Shown: piece after piece, positions 43,676 through 51,564 of the stretch
Numbering within the stretch: position 1 is the stretch's first letter
Layout of the letters: every line of letters begins with the position of its first letter
Assembly: GCF_019311235.1 (NCBI RefSeq)
Contig: NZ_JAHWDF010000002.1
Coordinates: 124,001 to 188,000, forward strand
Length of the DNA stretch: 64,000 bases
Reading direction: 5' to 3'
Source: Mesonia aestuariivivens
Lineage (GTDB): Bacteria > Bacteroidota > Bacteroidia > Flavobacteriales > Flavobacteriaceae
Program-made: the position numbers and the translations under genes
The notes under the pieces: model-generated
The model's database searches: none
Told to the model about the DNA's origin: nothing
What the model saw: the letters and a program-made list of their open reading frames with translations, nothing else

Positions 43676-43704
43676 AAAAAGGAAGCTAATTTGGCTTCCT
43701 TTTT
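43676..43704 (+). terminator. Intrinsic terminator after the 60-aa gene
   Basis: Stem GGAAGC (43681-43686) with GCTTCC (43694-43699), extended by A-run and T-run, seven-base loop and a T-tail on the plus strand. Confidence 0.75.
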
Positions 43705-43729
43705 TTGTTGGATAATCTTACATAAAAAG

Positions 43730-43766
43730 AAAGATACTCTAAACAAAATAAGTTTAGAGTATCTTT
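43730..43766 (-). terminator. Terminator of the TonB-type receptor gene
   Basis: A 15-base perfect stem AAAGATACTCTAAAC/GTTTAGAGTATCTTT with a seven-base loop; on the minus strand it is followed by a T-rich tail, directly past the stop at 43776. Confidence 0.8.
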
Positions 43767-43775
43767 TATCATTTT

Positions 43776-46268
43776 TTAGAATTCACCTTCTTCATCCATT
43801 CCAGCGCCTCCTTGTTGTCTTTTTTCTCTCATTCTGTCTTCTCTAGACTGATTAAATCTATAGATTAAAGAAAGTGTAAATTGTCTTTCTCTCCATTGAA
43901 ATTCACTATCTGAAGTGAAATTTTCACTTACTGTATATCCTCGTCTTTTTCTCGAATTGAAAACATCTCTTACATTAAATGTTGCCGTAAGTTTATCTTT
44001 TATTACTTCTTTACTTAGAGCTAAATTCATAGAGAACATGCCTTCGTTTTTAGTTTGTGCATTTTTTCTAGGTCCAAAATAAAAACCATTGGTTTGAATA
44101 TCTATTTTAGCAGGTAAAGTATATTTTGCACTAAATCTACCAAAAATACTGGTGCTTTCTGTTCCATAATCAATACCATCATATTCACCATCGGTTTCAA
44201 ATCTAAAGAAGTTTACACTCGCATTTAATCTTAATTTTTGAGAAGGATTATACATGGCACCTAACTCTGCCCCAATACGTTGCTGTGTCGCTAAGTTAAT
44301 AGAAATACTTCTAATAATATCAATACCTTCTATAGTGGTTTGGTCGGTTTCTTGTTGAATTCTTTCAAAAGAATCTGTTTCTCGTTGGTAGTAAATAGAA
44401 CTATTTAAAGTTAATTTATCCCATTTCTTTAAATAGCCTAAATCAAAAGTGTTAGAGAAAGCAGGATTTAAATCTGGATTACCTTGATAAATATTTGTTC
44501 TGCTTGATCGCGATGGAAATGGATTAATAAACCAACCTCTAGGTCTGTTAATTCTTCTATTGTAGCCTAAAGTAATATTTTCATTATCACCGATTTCATA
44601 AATTAAATTAACGGTAGGGAATAGGCCCGTATATTTTTTATCAAAGTTAGGGTCAAAATCAAAACCTATTTCTTGTACTAATTCATCTTGATCTAAATAA
44701 TCTGAAAATGCTTTTCCTTTTAATTGTGTATGTTCTAAACGTAACCCTAGTAAGAAAGAAAATTTTTCGCCAAGTTTATTTCCATATTGAGAATAAGCCG
44801 CATAAACATTTTCATCATAATTAAAATTGTAAGATTGGGACTCATTAATAGAGAAGTTGTTGTTCTGTAAGTCAAAATCTTCTAAGGTATATTGCGTTTT
44901 ATTAGCTTCGGTATTAATTCTAAATCCTGCTTCAAACTGAGATTCTCCTTTAGGAAGCACATAATCTGCTTGAAATAGAAATTCATTTTTTCGTTCGTTT
45001 TCAAAAACCCGTTGTCTATCTATTAAATTATCTATAGGAAAACTTTGGGTTTCAATAATATTATTGGGCTTGTCTTCATTATCATACGCATATTGAAGGT
45101 CTACTGTTAACTTATGACCTTCATCATTAAAGTTATTGATGTAATTTACAGAACCTTGGTAAGTTTCTTCGTCTTCACCTTCTAATTGATTTCTTAAGGT
45201 TGAACTGTTTAAACTACCATCTTCATATCTGTTGTTATAAGAATTACTTTCATCTTCATCATTTCCCCATTTACCGAAAAAAGTACCGGTAATAGATGAA
45301 CGATCAGTTAAATAATATTCCATTCCTATATTAGTGTTTATTCCCTTTCTTAGGCGATCATATTCACGGTCTTCTGTAATGCGGTCAAAGCTTCCAGATT
45401 TGTAGTCATTGTCATAATGAGCATTTCCTGGAGAGTTTCTATAGTAAACACCTGTATTATTAAAAATATTAAATTTATCGGTTCTTAAATTTAGCGTAGT
45501 AGAAATTGTATTGTTTGTAGGAATACCTAATGTTGAAGAAATTGAACCATTAATACCTAATGTTTTTTCTTTCTTTAAAATAATATTTAAAATACCAGCC
45601 GTACCTTCTGCATCGTAACGTGCCGATGGACTAGAAATTACTTCTACGCGTTCAATAGCATCTGCTGGTAATTGCTGAAATATAGAAGTATCATCAAAAC
45701 CTGCCATTGCTGAAGGTTTTCCGTTAATAAGTATTCTTACATTATCGTTACCACGCAAGCTAATACCCCCTTCTACATCTACCGAAACTGAAGGTATATT
45801 TTGTAATGCATCTGTTACCGTTCCTCCTTGGGTAGTAAGGTCTTTACCAATATTATATATTTTTTTATCTAAACGAACTTCAACTTGTGTAGTTTCTGAA
45901 CGCACCACTACTTCATCTAAACTATCAGAATTTAATCCTAAACTAATAGTGCCTAAGTTTAAATTGTCATTTAAGTTTTGGTTGTTATAAGTTTTGGTTT
46001 CGAAGGAGATAAATTCTACGTTAATTTTATAGGTGCCTTTATAAACTTCAATATTAAAATTTCCATCAAAATCTGTTACTCCACCTTGTGGGGAGTGTTC
46101 TCCAGTTTTATCAATAAAAGTAACGGTAGCATATTCTAAAGGAACTCCTGCATCTTTATCTACAACGGTTCCAGTAACATTTACGCGTTCTTGAGCATTT
46201 GCTAATTGACTAAATGTTAATGTAATTAGTAAAATAACAGATTTTACTAAGATTAGTTTTTGGGTCAT
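43776..46268 (-). CDS. TonB-dependent receptor-like outer membrane protein
   Basis: 830 residues. Signal peptide ending SQLANAQ, a carboxypeptidase-regulatory-like beta-sandwich (VTGTVVDKDAGVPLEYATVTF, about 30-110), a plug-like domain containing GGTVTDALQNIPSVSVD and GISLRGNDNVRILINGKPS, here shown as LRGNDNVRILINGKP, then a beta-barrel with alternating strands. The C-terminal end is MDEEGEF. It belongs to the outer-membrane beta-barrel family with N-terminal carboxypeptidase-like domain, whose ligands are mostly unknown. It does not have a SusD partner next to it. A 128-residue secreted protein gene precedes it. Confidence 0.9.
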   Translation of the reverse strand: MTQKLILVKSVILLITLTFSQLANAQERVNVTGTVVDKDAGVPLEYATVTFIDKTGEHSPQGGVTDFDGNFNIEVYKGTYKINVEFISFETKTYNNQNLNDNLNLGTISLGLNSDSLDEVVVRSETTQVEVRLDKKIYNIGKDLTTQGGTVTDALQNIPSVSVDVEGGISLRGNDNVRILINGKPSAMAGFDDTSIFQQLPADAIERVEVISSPSARYDAEGTAGILNIILKKEKTLGINGSISSTLGIPTNNTISTTLNLRTDKFNIFNNTGVYYRNSPGNAHYDNDYKSGSFDRITEDREYDRLRKGINTNIGMEYYLTDRSSITGTFFGKWGNDEDESNSYNNRYEDGSLNSSTLRNQLEGEDEETYQGSVNYINNFNDEGHKLTVDLQYAYDNEDKPNNIIETQSFPIDNLIDRQRVFENERKNEFLFQADYVLPKGESQFEAGFRINTEANKTQYTLEDFDLQNNNFSINESQSYNFNYDENVYAAYSQYGNKLGEKFSFLLGLRLEHTQLKGKAFSDYLDQDELVQEIGFDFDPNFDKKYTGLFPTVNLIYEIGDNENITLGYNRRINRPRGWFINPFPSRSSRTNIYQGNPDLNPAFSNTFDLGYLKKWDKLTLNSSIYYQRETDSFERIQQETDQTTIEGIDIIRSISINLATQQRIGAELGAMYNPSQKLRLNASVNFFRFETDGEYDGIDYGTESTSIFGRFSAKYTLPAKIDIQTNGFYFGPRKNAQTKNEGMFSMNLALSKEVIKDKLTATFNVRDVFNSRKRRGYTVSENFTSDSEFQWRERQFTLSLIYRFNQSREDRMREKRQQGGAGMDEEGEF

Positions 46269-46341
46269 TTGTTTTTCTTTGATGGTAAGACTAATTCTTG
46301 TTTGAATCGTTTAATGAATAAATGTTAAAACTGAGTTAATA

Positions 46342-46374
46342 AAAAAGTCTCTATCTGTTAAATAGAGACTTTTT
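46342..46374 (-). terminator. Terminator between the secreted protein and receptor genes
   Basis: Stem AAAAGTCTCTAT (46343-46354) with ATAGAGACTTTT (46362-46373), seven-base loop, T-rich tails. It lies between the 128-aa gene and the receptor gene, so most transcripts of the upstream gene should stop here. Confidence 0.75.
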
Positions 46375-46394
46375 ATACTTGTAAATAGAAATAT

Positions 46395-46781
46395 TTAATT
46401 TTTATCTTTCCCCTTTTCTAAACGTTTTTCACGCAAATTTCTCTCAACTTCTAATAGTTGCTCGTATTGAGGTTGAGTTAAAATATCTTGCATTTCTTTA
46501 AGTTCATTAACTCTTAGCGCTTTTAGGTTAGCTACTTTCTCTTCTTTAGAAAGATCTTTAGATTGAACAATTTCATCTTTTTTAACAATGAATTCTAGCA
46601 GCTTATTTTTTAATAAAAGTGGTTGCTCACCATTTAGACCTAATTTTTTGGTAAACATTTTAGATTGTTTATCTGCTTTAAATTCTTGCTGCGGAGTTGC
46701 TTTTGCAATAGCTAGCCTGTATTGAGCATGTGTGAATTGAAAAGCAAAAACAGCTATACATACTAAAATAAATTTCTTCAT
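46395..46781 (-). CDS. Secreted hypothetical protein with Spy/CpxP-like traits
   Basis: 128 residues with a signal peptide (ending FTHAQ) and an otherwise helical, strongly charged mature chain (KELKEMQDILTQPQYEQLLEVERN-like, shown here as LTQPQYEQLLEVERNLREKR). The LTxxQ-type motif LTQPQYEQL is that of Spy/CpxP periplasmic proteins, so the call is tentative. It could be a chaperone-like or metal-stress periplasmic protein. A terminator separates it from the receptor gene downstream. Confidence 0.7.
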   Translation of the reverse strand: MKKFILVCIAVFAFQFTHAQYRLAIAKATPQQEFKADKQSKMFTKKLGLNGEQPLLLKNKLLEFIVKKDEIVQSKDLSKEEKVANLKALRVNELKEMQDILTQPQYEQLLEVERNLREKRLEKGKDKN

Positions 46782-46842
46782 AATTTTTTCTTTTAAATTA
46801 TGAATAATTAAGCTATTTATCTGTTAATCAGTAGTTAAAAAA

Positions 46843-47184
46843 TTACAATAGGTCTTTAATTTTTTCAGGAGGTCTTCCTATAACCGCTTTTTCATTATTA
46901 ACCACAATAGGTCTTTCTATAAGTTTAGGGTGCTCCTGCATGGCTGCGATTATTTCATCTTCTGAGAGTTCTTTATCTTTATAATTTTCTTTCCAGACTT
47001 TTTCGTTTTTACGAATCAACTCTTCTGCAGAAATTTCTAAAAGTTCTAATACTTTTTTAATTTCTTCCTTTTTCATGGGAACATCAAGGTATTTTACAAT
47101 TTGAAAATCTTTCCCAGATTCTTCTAAGATTTTAAGTCCGTCTCTAGATTTAGAACACCTAGGATTGTGATATATTTTAATCAT
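46843..47184 (-). CDS. ArsC-family arsenate reductase-like protein
   Basis: 113 residues of the glutaredoxin-linked ArsC/Spx fold. The motif YHNPRCSKSRDGLKIL puts Cys10 in the position of the ArsC nucleophile; ERPIVVNNEKAVIGRPPEKI contains the conserved arginine and the usual C-terminal motif. Such proteins include true arsenate reductases and the unrelated-function YffB group; no arsenic operon is nearby, so function in arsenic resistance is not certain. Confidence 0.85.
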   Translation of the reverse strand: MIKIYHNPRCSKSRDGLKILEESGKDFQIVKYLDVPMKKEEIKKVLELLEISAEELIRKNEKVWKENYKDKELSEDEIIAAMQEHPKLIERPIVVNNEKAVIGRPPEKIKDLL

Positions 47185-47282
47185 TAGTTTAACTTTTTAG
47201 TTTTGTAATTCACCTATAATATAAGGCAAGAAAAAGAAATTTCAAAACCAGCAATAAATTAAGTTAGAAATGCAGTAAGAAA

Positions 47283-48378
47283 TCAATCTTCTTTTTGCCC
47301 CATCATCATTAAATAGGCTTTGAGAAACTGATCTATTTGCCCATCCATAACTGCATCTACATTTCCAGTTTCTTCAGCTGTACGAACATCTTTTACTAAT
47401 TTATAAGGATGCATCACATAATTTCTAATCTGCGATCCCCATTCAATTTTCATCTTTCCGGCTTCAATATCTTCCCGTTGAGCTAATTGTTTCTGCAGTT
47501 CAATCTCATAAAGTTGTGAGCGTAGCATCTGCATCGCACGATCTCTATTTTCATGTTGTGAACGTGTTTCTGAACAAGAAATGTGTATGCCTGTAGGGTG
47601 GTGTACCAATTGTACTTTTGTTTCTACTTTATTTACATTTTGACCACCAGCACCACTTGATCTTGCGGTGGTAATCTCTATATCTGCAGGATTAATGTCT
47701 ATCTCAATCGAGTCGTCTACTAAAGGATATACGTAAACCGAAGCAAAAGAAGTATGACGTTTAGCATTACTATCAAACGGAGAAATACGTACCAAACGGT
47801 GCACGCCATTTTCCCCTTTTAACCAACCAAAAGCATAATCGCCTTCTATTTCTAGAGTGACCGTTTTTATACCAGCTACATCGCCTTCTTGGTAGTTGAG
47901 TTCTTTAATTTTAAAGCCCTGCTTTTCTGCCCACATTAAATACATGCGCATGAGCATTTGTGCCCAATCGCAACTTTCGGTACCACCAGCACCAGCAGTA
48001 ATTTGCAATACAGCAGAAAGATCATCACCTTCTTCAGAAAGCATATTTTTAAACTCTAAATCTTCTACGAGCGTTTTTAGTTTTTCGTAACGGCTGTTTA
48101 AATCATCTTCAGAAGCTTCGTCTTCTTTGTAAAACTCAAAAATAACCTCTAAATCTTCATAAAAAGTAAGCGCTTGCTCGTAGCTTTCTACCCATTTCTT
48201 TTCTGCATTTAGTTGCCGAACAAGAACTTGAGCTTTTTGTGGATTATCCCAAAAATCAGGAGCAAAGGTTTTTTCTTCTAGGTTAGTAATTTCGATACGT
48301 TTAGCATCTACGTCAAAGATATTGTTTTAGGGCGGTGACACGTTCTTTGAGGTCTTTTAAAGTATCTTGAGTAATCAT
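47283..48378 (-). CDS. prfB: Peptide chain release factor 2 (with programmed +1 frameshift)
   Basis: The gene is split between two frames: the first 21 codons (48378-48316) end in a TGA, and the second frame (48314-47283) carries the rest. Assuming the +1 shift at CTTTGAC the product is about 364 residues, matching RF2. The GGQ peptidyl-hydrolysis motif is [17 protein letters not shown], shown in part as [16 protein letters not shown], and the SPF stop-codon-recognition motif is [16 protein letters not shown]2 releases peptides at UAA and UGA. A frame starting at 48044 alone would lack the N-terminal domain, so the frameshifted form is the gene. A -7 box TATTTTTG lies at 48408-48401. Confidence 0.95.
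48312..48318 (-). other. prfB programmed +1 frameshift site
   Basis: On the minus strand the bases read CTT TGA C: the CTT codon for Leu21 is followed by an in-frame TGA, and slipping +1 gives GAC (Asp). This is the canonical RF2 autoregulatory site. The usual stimulatory Shine-Dalgarno-like element a few bases upstream is not seen (upstream reads CTAAAACAATAT), in keeping with weak SD use in Bacteroidota. Confidence 0.9.
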
Positions 48379-48518
48379 ATTTATATTTTAAATGTATGGG
48401 CAAAAATAGAAGTTCGCTAGTTGCTAAAAAAAGATTTGAGTATAAATTTGTTAATAATAGTAGTCCTAAATACATAAAAATGATAAACTAAATTTCGCTA
48501 ACAGAAGTTTAGTACATC

Positions 48519-48902
48519 CTAATTTTCGTGGTTAAGTTTAGAAACACCTTTTATTAAAAGTTTTGCTGAAGCAGGATTTGAAGCTAAAGGAACATTATGT
48601 ACATCACATATACGCAACAACATCAAAACATCTGGCTCGTGTGGATGCTTTTCTAAAGGATCTCTAAAAAATAGCACCATTTTACATTTCTCTTCGGCTA
48701 CGCGACCTGCAATTTGAGCATCGCCGCCAATGGGTCCAGATAAATAGCGTTTTACTTTAAAGCCTGCACCTTCTACTTTATTCCCTGTAGTGCCTGTAGC
48801 GATTAATTTAATATGATCTTGAAGGAAAAAATTTTTATATTCTGTCAAAAAATTTACCATTTCAGACTTTTTACCATCGTGTGCAATTATAGCAATTTCC
48901 AT
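48519..48902 (-). CDS. mgsA: Methylglyoxal synthase
   Basis: 127 residues. Motifs are IAIIAHDGKKSEMVNFL (about 3-19), LIATGTTGNKVEGAG (phosphate binding), SGPIGGDAQIAGRVAE, and FFRDPLEKHPHEPDVLML with the catalytic Asp and His. It converts dihydroxyacetone phosphate to methylglyoxal, a phosphate-responsive bypass of glycolysis. Length and all motifs match the family. Transcribed on the minus strand upstream of prfB, with 140 bases between the two. Confidence 0.95.
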   Translation of the reverse strand: MEIAIIAHDGKKSEMVNFLTEYKNFFLQDHIKLIATGTTGNKVEGAGFKVKRYLSGPIGGDAQIAGRVAEEKCKMVLFFRDPLEKHPHEPDVLMLLRICDVHNVPLASNPASAKLLIKGVSKLNHEN

Positions 48903-48991
48903 TTTTGTTGTTTTTGAATTATAAAATTACAATTATTTTAGGGAGAATTACTTCAGAATAATTTTTACTTCTATGGATAATTTATTTGAAC

Positions 48992-49023
48992 TTGATACAC
49001 CTTAAAGAATTCTTGTAAATTTG
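48992..49023 (+). promoter_or_regulatory. Promoter for threonine aldolase gene
   Basis: -33 TTG at 48992-48994 and -7 box TAAATTTG at 49016-49023, 21 bases apart. Transcription would start about 7-10 bases later, leaving a very short leader before the ATG at 49040 or 49049. Confidence 0.65.
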
Positions 49024-49039
49024 AATTTCTTGAATATAA

Positions 49040-50068
49040 ATGATAGTTATGATAGATTTAAAAAGTGACACGATAACAAAACCAACACCAGCAATGCTAG
49101 AGGCAATTATGAATGCAGAAGTTGGTGACGATGTATATAAAGAAGACCCTAGCGTAAATTTATTAGAAAAACGTTTAGCAGAAATGTTTGGTAAAGAAAT
49201 GGCACTGTTTTTTCCTACAGGAAGTATGGCTAATCAAGCAGCTATTAAATTACACACTCAGCCCGGTGAACAGTTAATTTGTGATAAATGGGCTCACGTT
49301 TATAATTATGAAGGCGGTGGCGCTTCATTTAATAGCGGAGTTTCTTGTAAATTAGTAGATGGAGATCGCGGAATGATTACTGCTGAGCAAGTAAAAGAAA
49401 ATATAAATCCACCAGATTTTTACCACAGTCCGTTAACTTCTTTAGTTTGTTTGGAAAATACAACCAATAAAGGCGGTGGCGCTTGTTATGATTTTGAAGA
49501 AATAAAACGAATTAGAAAGGTTTGTGATGAACATCAGCTAGGCTTGCATTTAGATGGCGCTCGTTTATTTAATGCGCTGGTGGCAAAAGGAGAAACCCCT
49601 CAGCAATATGGAGAAATTTTCGATACCATTTCAGTTTGCTTATCTAAAGGGCTAGGCACACCAATGGGTTCTGTTTTAATTGGCGATAAAAAACAAATGA
49701 AAAATGCACTGCGTGTACGTAAAGTTTTTGGCGGCGGAATGCGACAAATAGGTTTTATGGCTGCTGCAGGTATTTATGCGTTAGATCATCATATTGAACG
49801 TTTGGCAGAAGATCATCAGAGAGCAAAAGAATTGGTTGAAGTTTTAACCTCTCAGACTTATGTGAAAGAAGTAGAACCTGTAGAAACTAATATTATTATT
49901 TTCTATTTAAATGAAGGTATTGATGAAATAAAATTTTTAAAAAAACTAGAAGATCATGGAGTGATTATAAGCGCTATGGGTCAAGGAAAGTTAAGAATGG
50001 TTACCCATTTAGACTATACACAGCTTATGCATCAAAAATTTATAGAAATACTAAAAAACTTGTTCTAA
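49040..50068 (+). CDS. ltaE: Low-specificity L-threonine aldolase
   Basis: 342 residues of fold type I PLP enzymes. The characteristic N-terminus is MIDLKSDTITKPTPAML, which begins at the second Met (49049); the first Met (49040) adds only three residues. PLP Lys is in SVCLSKGLGTPMGSVLIG (about 206-223), and LGLHLDGARLFNA contains the Asp that contacts the cofactor. It cleaves threonine to glycine and acetaldehyde. Terminator follows; a good promoter precedes. Confidence 0.94.
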   Translation: MIVMIDLKSDTITKPTPAMLEAIMNAEVGDDVYKEDPSVNLLEKRLAEMFGKEMALFFPTGSMANQAAIKLHTQPGEQLICDKWAHVYNYEGGGASFNSGVSCKLVDGDRGMITAEQVKENINPPDFYHSPLTSLVCLENTTNKGGGACYDFEEIKRIRKVCDEHQLGLHLDGARLFNALVAKGETPQQYGEIFDTISVCLSKGLGTPMGSVLIGDKKQMKNALRVRKVFGGGMRQIGFMAAAGIYALDHHIERLAEDHQRAKELVEVLTSQTYVKEVEPVETNIIIFYLNEGIDEIKFLKKLEDHGVIISAMGQGKLRMVTHLDYTQLMHQKFIEILKNLF

Positions 50069-50085
50069 ATAAATAAGGGAGAAGA

Positions 50086-50121
50086 AAAAAGATCTATCAA
50101 TTTTATTTGATAGATTTTTTT
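50086..50121. terminator. Bidirectional terminator
   Basis: Stem ATCTATCAA (50092-50100) with TTGATAGAT (50107-50115), A-run before and T-run after. It ends the threonine aldolase transcript and overlaps the end of the convergent membrane protein gene. Confidence 0.7.
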
Positions 50122-50525
50122 CGTTTTATGCCTTTGTGTTTTATAATGGTAGATAAACTCATTGCGGTAATCACCCCAATACAAGCTGTAGTACCCAATG
50201 CACCGCCAAAATTATTAAAGAAAGTACCTTTGTTTAAATAGACAATTGCAAATACAATTCCAGCTAAAATCACGTATAAGTAGTGGTGTAATATTTGTTT
50301 AGAAACCATTCCTACAAAAGAAGCTCCAATAAAAACTATAGGGATTTGTTGCTGCAAATAGTTATTTACTGTTTCAGAAAAAAAATAAAAGAATAAGCCT
50401 ATAATTAATGAGGGGAAAGCAGAAGATAAAACCGCACCAAGTTTAAAATGATTGTTTAGTAGATAGGTAACTAAGCTTCCTATAACTCCAGTGATAACTA
50501 AGATTATCATGTTTGCTGTAATCAT
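50103..50525 (-). CDS. Membrane protein, paralogue of the neighbouring gene
   Basis: 140 residues, four predicted hydrophobic helices. It shares short motifs with the neighbouring 183-residue protein: VTYLLNNHFKLGAVLSS here and TTYFLNVDLKLGAVIAA there; GASFVGM and GAFVGM; NNFGGALGT and NGFGGKLGT. The two are therefore homologous halves of one architecture. It overlaps the neighbour by four bases (ATGA). Function unknown; the GGxLGT motif is reminiscent of transporters, but I cannot assign a family. Confidence 0.75.
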   Translation of the reverse strand: MITANMIILVITGVIGSLVTYLLNNHFKLGAVLSSAFPSLIIGLFFYFFSETVNNYLQQQIPIVFIGASFVGMVSKQILHHYLYVILAGIVFAIVYLNKGTFFNNFGGALGTTACIGVITAMSLSTIIKHKGIKRKKSIK

Positions 50526-51073
50526 AAAAATAGATAGATAAGAAGTGAAGCGAACGCTACTCCACCAAAAGCAAGTGTTCCTAATTTACCTCCAAAACCA
50601 TTAAAAAGATTTTTGGCTCCAATAAATAAAATTCCGGTTAAAAAACAGGCAAATAGAATAAAACTATATCCTGAAGCTACATTTGGTTGAGACATTCCTA
50701 CAAAGGCACCACAATAAACGGTTAATGGTATTCTTTTAAAAGTATTTGATTTTGGTTTTAAATAAGGAATAAGAGCGGCTAATGTTCCTGTAATTCCTGC
50801 GGCGATTACTGCGCCTAATTTTAAATCTACATTTAAAAAGTAGGTGGTAACTCCACCAATAGCAATATAAAAAATATCTTGAAGATCTATTAGAAAATGA
50901 TCTTCTTGTTCTGTCGAGCTGTGGTAATAACTATAAGTAATCATCGCAGTTATTAAAATAACTCCCAGAACAACCCAAGTTGTATTAATTTTTTCAAATA
51001 AAATAGAGGTAAGAAATATAAGGTGAATAGCAATAATTAAGAAAAAAGCGACCACGCTTATTATTTTTTTCAT
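50522..51073 (-). CDS. Membrane protein, first of a paralogous pair
   Basis: 183 residues with about five predicted hydrophobic helices: an N-terminal two-helix stretch (about 4-45) that the partner lacks, then a region (about 65-183) parallel to the downstream protein with matching KLGAV, FVGM and FGGxLGT motifs. Its last bases overlap the start of the downstream gene (ATGA). Two linked homologous subunits suggest a heteromeric membrane complex. Function unknown. Confidence 0.75.
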   Translation of the reverse strand: MKKIISVVAFFLIIAIHLIFLTSILFEKINTTWVVLGVILITAMITYSYYHSSTEQEDHFLIDLQDIFYIAIGGVTTYFLNVDLKLGAVIAAGITGTLAALIPYLKPKSNTFKRIPLTVYCGAFVGMSQPNVASGYSFILFACFLTGILFIGAKNLFNGFGGKLGTLAFGGVAFASLLIYLFL

Positions 51074-51137
51074 AATAAGAGGTTAAAGAAAAAGAAGTTC
51101 TCTAATTTTTTAAAATTAGAAAACCTCTTACTTTTAT

Positions 51138-51452
51138 TTATTTAAACATATCCATTCCTGGGATGTCTGGCATACCGTCCTTAGCTGCAGCTCCCAATTC
51201 TGCTTCGTTCATATCTGAAGCTTTTTTAATGGCTTTGTTAAGGGTTAATATCAAATAATCTTCCAATTGTTCTTTGTCTTCTAGTAATTCTTGTGCAATT
51301 TCAATATTTTTAATTTCACGATTTCCAGTAATGGTTATCTTTAGTAAATCATCACTAGATTTTTCTTGCATCGTTACAGTATCTAAGCGCTTCTTGGTTT
51401 CTTCAACCTTGGCTTGCGCTTCTTTAAGTTTGTTCATCATATCTCCAAACAT
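51138..51452 (-). CDS. YbaB/EbfC family nucleoid-associated protein
   Basis: 104 residues with the YbaB layout: an N-terminal amphipathic helix [20 protein letters not shown], a strand pair with [17 protein letters not shown], and a helix ending [14 protein letters not shown]. Members are DNA-binding dimers that are often next to recR and dnaX in other bacteria; here dnaX is far away. A -7 element TAACTTTG (51486-51479) lies 26 bases upstream. Confidence 0.92.
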   Translation of the reverse strand: MFGDMMNKLKEAQAKVEETKKRLDTVTMQEKSSDDLLKITITGNREIKNIEIAQELLEDKEQLEDYLILTLNKAIKKASDMNEAELGAAAKDGMPDIPGMDMFK

Positions 51453-51478
51453 AGCTTCTTCTTTTTTGGGTTAAGGCG

Positions 51479-51533
51479 CAAAGTTATTAAATACTTACAA
51501 TGCTTCGTCATTTCTGCCGAAATTTTACCTTTG
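51479..51533. promoter_or_regulatory. Divergent -7 promoter elements for ybaB (minus) and peptidase (plus)
   Basis: Minus-strand TAACTTTG at 51486-51479 and plus-strand TACCTTTG at 51526-51533, the latter followed by C as in strong Bacteroidota promoters. Neither has a clear -33 TTG at the right spacing. Confidence 0.5.
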
Positions 51534-51564
51534 CATTCATCTAAATATAGAAGCTAATATAATC

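Noticed and set aside
47283-48044. Release factor as a truncated 253-residue protein
   Set aside because: The same frame continues upstream to a canonical frameshift site and gives a full-length RF2, so the short form is an artefact of the frame break.
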